Source: Calothrix sp. 336/3 (GTDB taxonomy: Bacteria; Cyanobacteriota; Cyanobacteriia; Cyanobacteriales; Nostocaceae). From it: a stretch of 64,000 bases of DNA. The notes beneath the pieces are model-generated. The model worked only from the letters and a program-made list of their open reading frames with translations, was not told where the DNA came from and searched no databases. Where the stretch lies: positions 5,868,700 through 5,932,699 of the forward strand of contig NZ_CP011382.1 in assembly GCF_000734895.2 (NCBI RefSeq). Direction: 5' to 3'. The translations under genes were made by a program, and so were the position numbers. How positions within the stretch are numbered: position 1 is the first letter of the stretch; every line of letters begins with the position of its first letter. Shown here one piece after another: positions 1 through 8,078 of the stretch.

Positions 1-525
1 TGAGCTATTTCTCTCCCCAAGTTTCTAGTTGCGAATACTTAACCAAGCAGTATTGCAATCACCAGGTTGATATTAAAATGTAATAAAATTTTTATCTAGA
101 TTACCACCGATAAAGTTTTGTAATTATTTGTATCAATTGAATAATTAATCAAAAACTATAAAATTATATAGCTTGATATTAAGTTCAGATGATTAGTTAT
201 GATTCCTTGGGGCAGTTATTACAGGAAGTAATCATATAAGGGGTAGGGTGAAGCTAACGCTTGTAATCAACTAGTTTTGTGACTCGCGTCTCAGTCCGAA
301 GAAATTGAGATGACTTCCTAACGTCGGTATGAGACATAAAAAAACTCTAGGTTTCATCCTGGAGGAGCTTGTTCTGTCAAATTTTAGCTTCCAGGGAAAT
401 GGATATAGTCGAGTTGAGATGTATGCTCAATTATATTTTTGGCTTTTCGTTAAATTTGCTACAGAAGAAATTAAACTTGATAGGAGGTGTAAATTCTTGA
501 TGTTATTTAGTTTTTTGTGGAATTT
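1..525. other. Intergenic, AT-rich, no gene seen
   Basis: This stretch is AT-rich and precedes the DUF4346 gene. An open frame at 329-535 exists, but its protein has no recognisable domain and it overlaps the start of the next gene, so I do not call it. A purine-rich AGGAGG at 482-488 precedes a short frame that stops at once. No RNA gene or clear promoter could be supported. Confidence 0.5.
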
Positions 526-909
526 ATGGATTTGACGATTGAAAATTTAGCAGCGATTGATGATTTACTTTCTCAGCGCCATATAGACCTTGACCCCTAC
601 GGGTATTTTATCATTTACTTGGATCGGGATGCAGGATTAATATACGCTAAACATTTTACGAACGTAATTGATGAACGTGGTTTAGCGATAGATCCAGAAA
701 CGGGTAAAGTCATTCCTGCGAAGGGTAAAGTTGACCGTACTTTTACTACTGTATATACAGGCAGAACAGCAAAAGAAATCTGTGTAAGAATTTTTGAAGA
801 AACCCAGCCCTGTCCAGTTAGTTTACTCGATCATGCTGCCTATCTTGGTCGTGAGTTTCTCCGCGCAGAAGTTGCACTCGTAACGGGGCAAGAGTATGTA
901 CAAGATTAA
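526..909 (+). CDS. DUF4346 domain protein (conserved cyanobacterial)
   Basis: This is a small soluble protein of 127 residues, read along its whole length as the cyanobacterial DUF4346 family, in which a region with GRTAKEICVRIFEE and a C-terminal ALVTGQEYVQD tail is typical. The function is unknown; in some proteins the domain is attached to a dihydropteroate-synthase-like part, which is absent here. I place the start at the ATG at 526; an in-frame GTG at 517 would add three residues. It has no signal peptide or membrane segment. No co-directional neighbour lies within 300 bp, so it is probably monocistronic. The family call comes from recall of the conserved sequence pattern. Confidence 0.75.
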   Translation: MDLTIENLAAIDDLLSQRHIDLDPYGYFIIYLDRDAGLIYAKHFTNVIDERGLAIDPETGKVIPAKGKVDRTFTTVYTGRTAKEICVRIFEETQPCPVSLLDHAAYLGREFLRAEVALVTGQEYVQD

Positions 910-1111
910 AAGATGTGGTGAATGCATATAGATACTCCGAGTAAATAGAAGATTACGCCGAAAAATATCTAGAATTATCATTTTTTAGGCGTTTCTCTAG
1001 TTTTCTGCAAAGCTGTCAATGATACTTCACTGAGTCAGCATTGCAGGGCATTTGATTTCTTGGATCAGAGAGTATCTATATGCTCAACACCATGGTGTCT
1101 CTAGGGGAAAT

Positions 1112-1843
1112 TTAACCGTCAGAAGATGGCTGATTCACCTGATAGAGATAGTAAGTTGCCATGGGAATCACGGTGGCAGCAATTAGTAGCCCCACTACCC
1201 AAGCAATGGCACTACCTTGGTCGGTTTCTTCTGCTTTTTTGAAAGTACGTTCTACTTGTACTTTATCAATAATTTGGGGTGGACCGGGGTCGGGTTCTCC
1301 GGAAAGAACTTTACTGAGGCGATCGCTCGCATCTAAAAATGCCTGATTATACTTATTACCATCCCGCAATGGAGCGAGGAAAGTTTCTTGGGCGATACTG
1401 TTGGCAATCTCGTCAGACATCACTGATTTGATTTCTTCCCCAGTCACCAGGGTGGTACCGTTGGTTAGGGTATCAACCATGAACAGAGCCTGATTGGCTT
1501 GTGCTTCTGGAGTGGGAAACCATTTTTTAAATAGCTCTTGAGTGAAACTTTCTGGAGTCTCACCGTAGTCTAAACGGCGAATGGTGACAAATCTCACCTC
1601 CTTACCTGTTTTGCTTGCCAAGTTGGCTAAATCGTCGCTAATCTTGCCTTCATTTAAGCGGCTAATAACTTCACCCTGATCAACTATCCAAGTGTCTGCC
1701 GTGAAATCAGGGAGTTGATACACACCTGTTGCCCCAGCTGGTATAGCCCATAATGAACTGGTAATCACCATGGCGAGCAGTGGTAACATCAGCCTTTGGA
1801 GATATTTTTGCCAATTTAACATCTGATTGAGGAGCTTGTTCAT
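1112..1843 (-). CDS. psb32: Psb32-like TPM-domain protein (photosystem II repair)
   Basis: The 243-residue protein has a signal-like hydrophobic segment (about residues 16-39), a TPM domain (about 45-165) and one C-terminal membrane helix (about 216-236). This is the layout of Psb32/TLP18.3, a thylakoid lumen-facing protein that protects photosystem II and speeds its repair after photodamage. The conserved block with VDQGEVISR, then KEVRFVTIRRLDYGETPESF and the LVTGEEIKSVMSDEIANSI segment supports the TPM fold. The start is the ATG at 1843. The gene stands alone, with more than 200 bp on either side. Other TPM proteins exist in cyanobacteria, so the paralogue assignment is likely rather than certain. 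Confidence 0.75.
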   Translation of the reverse strand: MNKLLNQMLNWQKYLQRLMLPLLAMVITSSLWAIPAGATGVYQLPDFTADTWIVDQGEVISRLNEGKISDDLANLASKTGKEVRFVTIRRLDYGETPESFTQELFKKWFPTPEAQANQALFMVDTLTNGTTLVTGEEIKSVMSDEIANSIAQETFLAPLRDGNKYNQAFLDASDRLSKVLSGEPDPGPPQIIDKVQVERTFKKAEETDQGSAIAWVVGLLIAATVIPMATYYLYQVNQPSSDG

Positions 1844-2619
1844 CGAATTGCAAAAAGAATGATTCCACCCAAAAAATACTACATCAGTATCACTAAAGTC
1901 TTGTACTTTTTCTTAGTCTAGATATATTTGCCGTTTCTTTGCTAGGGCGATCGCCTTGCTACCCCAACTTCAATTGACAAATTTTCCCCAGAATTCCCCA
2001 TAAAATGAGATGTTCGCAGAGTTCTCACATCACAAGATTTTTTTCAAGCTCTAACCAACCGGAAGTTAAATATTTTTTTGGTAAAATCCAGTAAATCTTC
2101 TTAAATAAACAAATAATTTTCCCAATCTAGAATACGTATTTATACGGATAAACATCAAAAATAGTGCCAAAGTCCTACGAAAAAAGCCACAGAGAGTTAT
2201 CGTATATAACTTGTACAGGCACTTTAATGTCAAAAATAAGACTCAAATTTAAATTATACGCAGGTATAATTACACTATATTTATCCAATTAATCATAAGT
2301 TTTCTGACTAATAGAATCAGCTCACGAATAGATTTTCCGTGATTTTTCTGTTGGACTATAGATGATATCGAAGTTAACTTTTTTAATAGTTGGCTTCAAC
2401 TAATATCTGAATTGTTCGCATCCACCAGGATTCAGTTTGTCTATCATGTCTACCCGTTGAGAATAAAGCCTATTGGTTTATTTGCATTTTTGATTGTGAT
2501 TTCAGACATCAATACATCACCAAAATTCAAATAGATTAGGCACGATTACCTTACAGGCTCTGCATTCAGTAATCATCATTTCGCAATTTTACGGACTTTA
2601 TTCTAAATAATTCCGCCCG
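1844..2619. other. Intergenic region between divergent psb32 and cellulase genes
   Basis: About 780 bp of AT-rich sequence separates two divergent genes and must hold both promoters. No ORF with protein-like composition, no tRNA and no clear operator palindrome was seen. Confidence 0.4.
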
Positions 2620-4443
2620 GTGAAATTTACTAGTCAGGGGCGGAAGAATGCAAACCATTTCAGTAAATATATATTTATGGGCAAGATTTTTCGACAGATT
2701 GCTCAATTTTTTCATGGGCTGAAACTAAGCAAACCCTTGTCTTTGATTAATAGCGCCAATGTTAATTCCTCCCAGAGGCAGAAAAATATTTTTGTCAAAT
2801 ATAGATTAATTAAAATCAGAAAATTTACACGAATCTATTGGATTATCTCTTTAATTATTGCTATTCAAATTATCTTATTTCAACAACCTACTAATATAAT
2901 TGGTAGTAAAGCAAGTGCCGCTGTGACATTTCCTACTCCTTTATCAACCCAAGGTGTAAAAATTATTGATGTGAATGGGAAAAATATTTCCCTTCAAGGC
3001 GTAAATTGGTTTGGGATGGAAACTGATATTCACGTTCCCCACGGACTTTGGAAGCGTGACTATAAAGAAATGATTTCCCAAATCAAAAACCTGGGATACA
3101 ACGTAATTCGTTTACCATACTCTGTACAGGCTTTACGTTCTAATAATATTAGTGGAGTTGACTTTAGTTTAAAAAATAATCAAGATTTGCAGGGAAAAAC
3201 TCCCTTGCAAGTGATGGATATCATCATTCAAGAAGCTGCCAATCAAGGATTGATGATTATTCTCGATTCCCATCGTCTCAATGATTTCCGTATTCCGGAA
3301 TTATGGTATGGAGATGGATTTACGGAAAAGGATTGGATTGATACATGGGAAATGCTAGCCAATCGTTATAAAAATCAGGCTAATGTGATTGGTGCAGATT
3401 TAAAAAATGAACCCCATGGACAAGCAAGTTGGGGAACTAATAACCTCGCAACGGATTGGAGATTAGCCGCAGAACGTTGTGGAAATGCAATTTTAACAAT
3501 TAATCCTAACTGGTTGATTATTGTTGAGGGTGTACAAAATAATGTCCCTGGACAACAGTTACTAGGACATTGGGCAGGTGGAAACTTAGAAGGGGTTAAA
3601 AGTTATCCTGTACGGTTAAAGTTTGCTAATAGACTTGTTTATTCTCCCCATGAGTATGGTGCTGGGGTTTATAACCAAGCTTGGTTTAATGAATCTAATT
3701 TTCCTCTCAATCTTTATAATCGTTGGTCAAAGGGTTTTTATTATATTGTTGAGCAAGGAATTGCACCAATTTTTGTTGGTGAATTTGGTGGTCGCAAGAT
3801 AGATAATGTTTCCAAGGAAGGTATTTGGCAGAGGCAATTTATCGACTTTATTAGACAGAAAAATCTTTCTTTTACCTATTGGTCTTGGAATCCTAATAGT
3901 GCGGATACCGGTGGAATCTTATTAGATGATTGGATAACTGTAGATGCGGAAAAACAGAAGTTTTTAAGTACTCTTTTGACACCAAATAACTCACCACAAC
4001 CCACACCCACAGCTACACCAACAGCCACGCCAACAGCTACACCCACAGCTACACCCACAGTTACACCCACAGCTACACCAACAGCCACGCCAACACCAAT
4101 ACCAACAATTACATCCACACCACCCAATAATTCTCCTACTGCCTTATTAGCATCAGCCAAGATAAAATCTGATTGGAATACAGGATTTTGTGTTGATTTT
4201 GTAATTACAAATCCGGGTAATACGAGTACCCGAAATTGGCAACTGAAATTTGAAATGAGTCAGGCAACAATTAATCAAAGTTGGAATGGGACATTTAGTT
4301 CTCAAGCTCAAAAATATACTGTAAATCCACCTGATTGGGGAAAAGTAATTCAACCTAATCAAACTTTTGAACAAGTAGGTTTTTGTGCCCAAAAATTAGG
4401 TGCAAATTATCAACCCCAACAGATAAGTGCGGTGAGTTTGTGA
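2620..4443 (+). CDS. Secreted GH5 cellulase/endoglucanase with Thr-Pro linker and CBM2-like module
   Basis: This protein of 607 residues would hydrolyse beta-1,4-glucan outside the cytoplasm. A hydrophobic segment at residues 73-88, followed by ASA-AV near 99-102, looks like an export signal with an unusually long basic N-region. The GH5 catalytic domain spans about 105-455, with the acid/base Glu264 in LKNEPHG, the His/Tyr motif in SPHEYG (342-347) and the nucleophile Glu388 in VGEFGG. A Thr-Pro-Ala linker occupies 460-502. The C-terminal 510-605 resembles a CBM2 cellulose-binding module with conserved Trp residues and two Cys. I use the GTG at 2620; the ATG at 2677 is an alternative. Substrate could be cellulose or another beta-glucan. 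Confidence 0.85.
   Translation: MKFTSQGRKNANHFSKYIFMGKIFRQIAQFFHGLKLSKPLSLINSANVNSSQRQKNIFVKYRLIKIRKFTRIYWIISLIIAIQIILFQQPTNIIGSKASAAVTFPTPLSTQGVKIIDVNGKNISLQGVNWFGMETDIHVPHGLWKRDYKEMISQIKNLGYNVIRLPYSVQALRSNNISGVDFSLKNNQDLQGKTPLQVMDIIIQEAANQGLMIILDSHRLNDFRIPELWYGDGFTEKDWIDTWEMLANRYKNQANVIGADLKNEPHGQASWGTNNLATDWRLAAERCGNAILTINPNWLIIVEGVQNNVPGQQLLGHWAGGNLEGVKSYPVRLKFANRLVYSPHEYGAGVYNQAWFNESNFPLNLYNRWSKGFYYIVEQGIAPIFVGEFGGRKIDNVSKEGIWQRQFIDFIRQKNLSFTYWSWNPNSADTGGILLDDWITVDAEKQKFLSTLLTPNNSPQPTPTATPTATPTATPTATPTVTPTATPTATPTPIPTITSTPPNNSPTALLASAKIKSDWNTGFCVDFVITNPGNTSTRNWQLKFEMSQATINQSWNGTFSSQAQKYTVNPPDWGKVIQPNQTFEQVGFCAQKLGANYQPQQISAVSL
4000..4110 (+). repeat. Tandem repeat encoding the Thr-Pro linker of the GH5 enzyme
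   Basis: Near-perfect 12-bp units (variants of CCAACAGCTACA) encode PTAT/PTVT repeats between the catalytic and binding modules. The opposite strand has a low-complexity open frame across this repeat that is only a shadow. Such repeats vary in copy number among strains. Confidence 0.85.
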
Positions 4444-4577
4444 TGCCTAATTTCTAATAGCCCATCGCATTCATTTTGATAAGCTGTCGCGTAGTTAAAT
4501 TGCATAACTGAAAATTTAGCATCACTGTGGGTATTCCTTCACTTTGTTTGAGGTTAGGTTTACCCACTTCCGTAAGG

Positions 4578-4590
4578 GAGCGAGACGCTC
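4578..4590. terminator. Small hairpin between convergent genes
   Basis: GAGCG-AGA-CGCTC forms a 5-bp stem in the gap between the convergent cellulase and phosphoesterase genes. It resembles the short palindromic repeats scattered in Nostocales genomes and lacks a clean T-tract, so a terminator role is weakly supported. Confidence 0.3.
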
Positions 4591-4633
4591 ACACTACACA
4601 TTTTTTACCCATTACAAATGATGTGACAAACCA

Positions 4634-5365
4634 CTAAACTTTAGCAAAACCCTTTTTTTCTCCGTAACGGACGTTTCTGAATTCCACTTGATTACTATCT
4701 GGATTATATAGGGTATACACTGCCTCCCCATAGCTACGTCCGACGTTACCGACACCGACTATTTGCTTAGAATCAATGGTGACAACTTGGGGAGGAGTTT
4801 GGGTATCCAGGGTTGTCACACTGGAAGTGACAGAACCACCTTCTAGATGATACTGAAAAGCTAGACCAGAACGACCGCAGAAAAAATTATTGGCTTGCAT
4901 CCGAGAAAGGCGATCGCACATGAAAATGGGGGGAGTATCGGGAGTCAACTCTTCATCAATGGATACTGTAGAACCGTGAATCAGTAAGCAATCCAATTCA
5001 AAAAAGCCAAAATCTAAACTGCGTATCCAATTCACCGTTTGTTTAGAAACCGCATCCCAGAGCAATTTTACTGTCTCTCCCCCATACTTTTCTAACAAAT
5101 CCGTGGGTTCAACTGTTGCACTCCAACCATGGAGAATCAAACATTGTTCTTCCCACCACCCTTTACATACTAAAGGTTCTAATTCTCCCCGCTTGGGATT
5201 CAGTATCCTTTCTACCACCTGTTCCGATTCGGGTGTGGCTCCCACCACATCACCGAGGATATATAATGCTTCAATTCCCCGAATTTGCAGCTTGATATCA
5301 GCCATTACCGCTTCGTAGGCTGCAATATTTCCCTCAATTCCGCTTAAAATCGCCCATTTTGCCAT
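4634..5365 (-). CDS. Degenerate metallophosphoesterase-fold protein
   Basis: The 243-residue protein aligns by eye with calcineurin-like phosphoesterases but has lost the usual metal ligands. The first motif SDxHGN reads SGIEGN, the GNHD motif reads KGWWEE, and the GHTH motif reads CGRSG. GDVVGATP and the C-terminal VGVGNVGR block are kept. It is therefore probably a non-catalytic or altered paralogue of its upstream neighbour. It starts 9 bp after that gene and is the last gene of a three-gene operon with a CobW-like GTPase, behind a Fur-family box. A regulatory or metal-carrier role is conceivable but is only inferred. Confidence 0.7.
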   Translation of the reverse strand: MAKWAILSGIEGNIAAYEAVMADIKLQIRGIEALYILGDVVGATPESEQVVERILNPKRGELEPLVCKGWWEEQCLILHGWSATVEPTDLLEKYGGETVKLLWDAVSKQTVNWIRSLDFGFFELDCLLIHGSTVSIDEELTPDTPPIFMCDRLSRMQANNFFCGRSGLAFQYHLEGGSVTSSVTTLDTQTPPQVVTIDSKQIVGVGNVGRSYGEAVYTLYNPDSNQVEFRNVRYGEKKGFAKV

Positions 5366-5374
5366 AATTTTCCC

Positions 5375-6178
5375 CTATCTCGTACAAACGTGAGTCGGAT
5401 CATCCGCACGTTCGGCAAATTCTATACCCCGTGCTAACCGCCAAGCAAAAATCCCTGGCAAACCTTTCTCAATAATCGCAGCGCAGGTTTTCTGGTAATC
5501 GTACTCAACTTCTCGGAGGCTGACTAGTTGACTTTCTGTATCATAAATTACATAAGTCGCATTGGGTCGCCCATGGCGAGGTTCTCCCACAGAGCCAACA
5601 TTAATAATACGTTTCAGAGGTGCGGCGAAACTTCTCTCAGTATTTTCACCCTGTACCCGCACTTTTAAATTACCTGACTCTAGGTTCCTGGTGTAGGGAA
5701 TGTGGGTATGTCCGCAGAATAGCACGTCTGCCCCTGTGACTAATACCCGCTCTAGGGCGACAAATGCATCTAGCTCTGGTAAAAGGTATTCATGGTTACT
5801 GTGGGGGCTACCATGGACAAAGGCAAGATTGTCTAATTGCAGACTTGGGGGTAATTGGGCAAGAAATTCCCGATTTTCGGGGTGAATCTCTTGGTTTGTC
5901 CATTCGTGGGCGATTAATCCGCGTTTTTCTGCCAGTAGGGATGGATAGCTACAGTCACAGGCATTTAACCCTTCCACGATATCTTCATCCCAGCACCCCG
6001 CACAGGTGGGAATATCTAAAGCACGGATTTGGGCAACTACAGCGTTAGGATGGGGTCCATATCCTACCAAATCACCCAGACAATAGATTTTTTCGGCTTG
6101 TTGCTTGTCAATATCCTGGAGTACTGCTTCTAAGGCTTGATAGTTGCCATGGATACATGACATCACTGCAATTTTCAT
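5375..6178 (-). CDS. Metallophosphoesterase-family protein with Cys-substituted metal motifs
   Basis: This 267-residue protein has the order of calcineurin-like phosphoesterase motifs. SCIHGN (residues 7-12) stands where SDIHGN is usual, CLGDLVGYGPHPN is intact, AGCWDED replaces GNHD, and FVHGSP and CGHTHIP are present. Two ligand positions thus carry Cys/Trp, which suggests changed metal binding. I start it at the ATG at 6178, which overlaps the stop of the upstream GTPase gene (ATGA overlap); an upstream in-frame start at 6253 would run 75 bp into that gene and is unlikely. Translational coupling and the shared upstream Fur-family box suggest a metal-responsive operon. The substrate is unknown. 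Confidence 0.8.
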   Translation of the reverse strand: MKIAVMSCIHGNYQALEAVLQDIDKQQAEKIYCLGDLVGYGPHPNAVVAQIRALDIPTCAGCWDEDIVEGLNACDCSYPSLLAEKRGLIAHEWTNQEIHPENREFLAQLPPSLQLDNLAFVHGSPHSNHEYLLPELDAFVALERVLVTGADVLFCGHTHIPYTRNLESGNLKVRVQGENTERSFAAPLKRIINVGSVGEPRHGRPNATYVIYDTESQLVSLREVEYDYQKTCAAIIEKGLPGIFAWRLARGIEFAERADDPTHVCTR

Positions 6179-6954
6179 GAGATTGCCTCCTCTGCCAAAA
6201 TTTGCTTGACTTGTTGCTGGTACTGTAAAATGGCGTTGTCTGCCAGACAGCAATCCCCTAGGGTTTGTCGCATTACTACTTGGTCAAGGTTGCTTCCTAA
6301 TACCTCAATCCCACTAAATAGCTGGGGTCTGCCTTCTAGATGGCGGGGAAAATCTAACTCGAAAAAGTCCGTAGAGGGCACACCTTGCACAAAGTCTGCA
6401 TAGAGCGATCGCCCATCAGCAACTGTAAAAACTCCCTTGGCACGGGTAACTTCACCATAGGCTCCCTGTGTCAATTCATACCAGAATTCCTGCAAGCTGT
6501 CTTCGTCAATTACTTGCCCGGTGGTAGGCGATCGCCACAATTGATTTTGAGAATCAGTTGTCTGTACTGCGGCACCAGGAATAATTTCCTTTGCCCAAGG
6601 GTGAAATTCTGAATCTTTCCAGGAGGGAGGTAAGACGGCGACCCTATGGTACGGTAAGCTATCTAAAAGACTGGCGATCGCGCCCAATTCCAAATAGGCA
6701 GCTATCTCAATAAACACCCTATCCGCTTTTATCAAGTGACTAATAAATTCAATTTCCTGCCCATCGCTAAATATCTTTAAATTCGTAAATTCGCTTTGCA
6801 AATGGGTTTGGTCAATGGGAACATTACCAGTACCAGGAGCGAAATAGAGGATATTGTTTTCACTGGGATCGGCAATTAATATCTGTCGGTGTATCCAGGT
6901 GGTTTTACCCGCACCCGCACAGCCAGCAACAACTGTAATCTTTGGCAAACTCAT
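6175..6954 (-). CDS. Diverged CobW/COG0523-like GTPase
   Basis: The 259-residue protein begins with a P-loop (GCAGAGKT, residues 11-18) and ends with a segment like CobW C-terminal regions (TRAKGVFTVADGR, about 168-180). This fits the COG0523 family of GTP-dependent metal chaperones, several of which are induced by zinc shortage. The CxCC metal motif and a clear NKxD motif are missing, and a CC pair lies near the C terminus (DCCLAD). It is the first gene of an operon with two phosphoesterase-like genes. The ATG at 6954 lies only 3 bp from a 17-bp palindrome, and no Shine-Dalgarno sequence is seen. Confidence 0.7.
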   Translation of the reverse strand: MSLPKITVVAGCAGAGKTTWIHRQILIADPSENNILYFAPGTGNVPIDQTHLQSEFTNLKIFSDGQEIEFISHLIKADRVFIEIAAYLELGAIASLLDSLPYHRVAVLPPSWKDSEFHPWAKEIIPGAAVQTTDSQNQLWRSPTTGQVIDEDSLQEFWYELTQGAYGEVTRAKGVFTVADGRSLYADFVQGVPSTDFFELDFPRHLEGRPQLFSGIEVLGSNLDQVVMRQTLGDCCLADNAILQYQQQVKQILAEEAIS

Positions 6955-6957
6955 ACT

Positions 6958-6974
6958 ATAATGATAATCATTAT
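6958..6974 (-). promoter_or_regulatory. Fur-family box (Fur or Zur), 17-bp perfect palindrome
   Basis: ATAATGAT-A-ATCATTAT is a perfect 8-1-8 inverted repeat and agrees with the core of the classical Fur box; TGATAATCA is also close to cyanobacterial Zur sites. It abuts the start codon of the CobW-like gene, so a bound repressor would cover the start of the transcript or its ribosome site. The COG0523 context favours Zur, the exact match to the E. coli-type box favours Fur; sequence alone does not decide. Confidence 0.75.
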
Positions 6975-7027
6975 TCTGGAAAATAATTCCAAAGGATTAA
7001 GCATACCATAGGTTGTCACCCAAATAT

Positions 7028-7600
7028 CTAACTATCTCGAATCGAACCCGCGATCGCCAAATGTTCTGCTTCCCGTTGCATCAAAGATATGTGTGCAGAA
7101 GTCCAAGGATAAGGTGCTTGACAGTGATGGGCAATTAGTAACCCCCACAAACCCTTAGACGTGAGAATTGGAACAGCGAGGTTTGCACGGACTTGTAACT
7201 GACGCAGAAAATTCTGGTGGCATTCTTGAATTGGTTCTAATTCAATATCCGGAATTGCCCTTACCCTACCCGCTAAGTACAATGCGGCATATTCATCATT
7301 AAAACACTCAGCCGGACCAATGGAACCCAAAATCGATAGTTCCGGAGTACTCAAAGCTTCAAAAGTGACTTGCCCGTGCCATCTTTGATAAAAATAATAT
7401 AAAATCACACGGTCAACCTGGAGAGATTCACGCAACTGATTAGTAGTTTGTCTAATCAGTGTATCGCGCTCCATGGTTTTAGTGAGTCTTTTCAGGATGG
7501 TTTGTAAGCCGATGTCGGGATATTCTGTCAATTTGTAATTAGATGAAGATTGAGAGTTACTTTCCACAGTGTTGATGGCATACAGGTTGAAGATTTTCAC
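7028..7600 (-). CDS. Stand-alone GAF protein resembling a cyanobacteriochrome domain
   Basis: The 190-residue protein is essentially one GAF domain (about 40-185) with features of bilin-binding cyanobacteriochromes. These are a W-x-G-x-V segment (74-78), AECF at 97-100 in the place of the DXCF motif, Cys127-His128 in the position of the chromophore-linking Cys-His, then QVRANLAVPI and GLLIAHHC. Both Cys residues of the two-Cys photocycle are thus present, although the DXCF Asp is Ala. No output domain is attached. It starts with GTG at 7600, 19 bp after the GNAT gene, and is the last gene of a minus-strand run. Chromophore binding is an inference; it could be an apo-GAF regulator. Confidence 0.7.
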   Translation of the reverse strand: MKIFNLYAINTVESNSQSSSNYKLTEYPDIGLQTILKRLTKTMERDTLIRQTTNQLRESLQVDRVILYYFYQRWHGQVTFEALSTPELSILGSIGPAECFNDEYAALYLAGRVRAIPDIELEPIQECHQNFLRQLQVRANLAVPILTSKGLWGLLIAHHCQAPYPWTSAHISLMQREAEHLAIAGSIRDS

Positions 7601-7619
7601 TTTTTCCCATGGTATACCA

Positions 7620-8066
7620 TCAAAGATTGAGAGTATTTACATCCGATAAGTGACGTTTTTGCAGGAAAAATCTTTTGTATCCTGGAGGATAGTCCTCTAA
7701 CACTCCAAATATTTCATATCCCAGGTTTTCATAAAAACTTAAGGCTTGAAAGCTAAAAGTATCTACCCATACATGATAGCAACCTCGCTGTTTCGCTGAC
7801 TCTTCTATCTTTTTGATTAACTGCGTTCCGTATCCAGATCCCCGTAATCTTTCTTTCACCCACAAATGGGAAATAAATAACCATTGCCAGTGGATAATTC
7901 CCACGACACCACCAACAATTTCTCCCTGCTCGTCTCGAAGAAAAGCTGCCAGGTAATCTAACACATCTTTGTTAACAAAAGTTTCGTTGTATTGACAGAC
8001 CTGCCGAATAATGGCATCAATATCAGATTTTGCGGGGTTTTCTTCTAGATGGATAGATATAGACAT
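7620..8066 (-). CDS. GNAT-family N-acetyltransferase
   Basis: The 148-residue protein has the acetyl-CoA binding motif A RLRGSGYGTQLI (about 93-104) followed by the FYENLGYEIFGVL motif B region, which defines small GNAT acetyltransferases. The acceptor is unknown. Its AAGGGAA ribosome site lies at the very end of the upstream hydroxylase gene (12-bp gap), so the two are probably cotranscribed, and the GAF gene follows 19 bp downstream. No signal peptide is present, so it should be cytosolic. Confidence 0.85.
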   Translation of the reverse strand: MSISIHLEENPAKSDIDAIIRQVCQYNETFVNKDVLDYLAAFLRDEQGEIVGGVVGIIHWQWLFISHLWVKERLRGSGYGTQLIKKIEESAKQRGCYHVWVDTFSFQALSFYENLGYEIFGVLEDYPPGYKRFFLQKRHLSDVNTLNL

Positions 8067-8078
8067 GGCAGATTCCCT

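Noticed and set aside
329..535. Open frame of 68 codons ahead of the DUF4346 gene
   Set aside because: It has no protein family features and overlaps the start of a better supported gene.
3876..4160. Antisense frame with a long Val-Gly repeat
   Set aside because: It is the low-complexity reverse image of the Thr-Pro linker repeat in the cellulase.
7028..7060. TCGAATCGAACCC resembling the T-arm of a tRNA on the minus strand
   Set aside because: It is inside the GAF coding sequence and no acceptor or anticodon stem can be folded around it.
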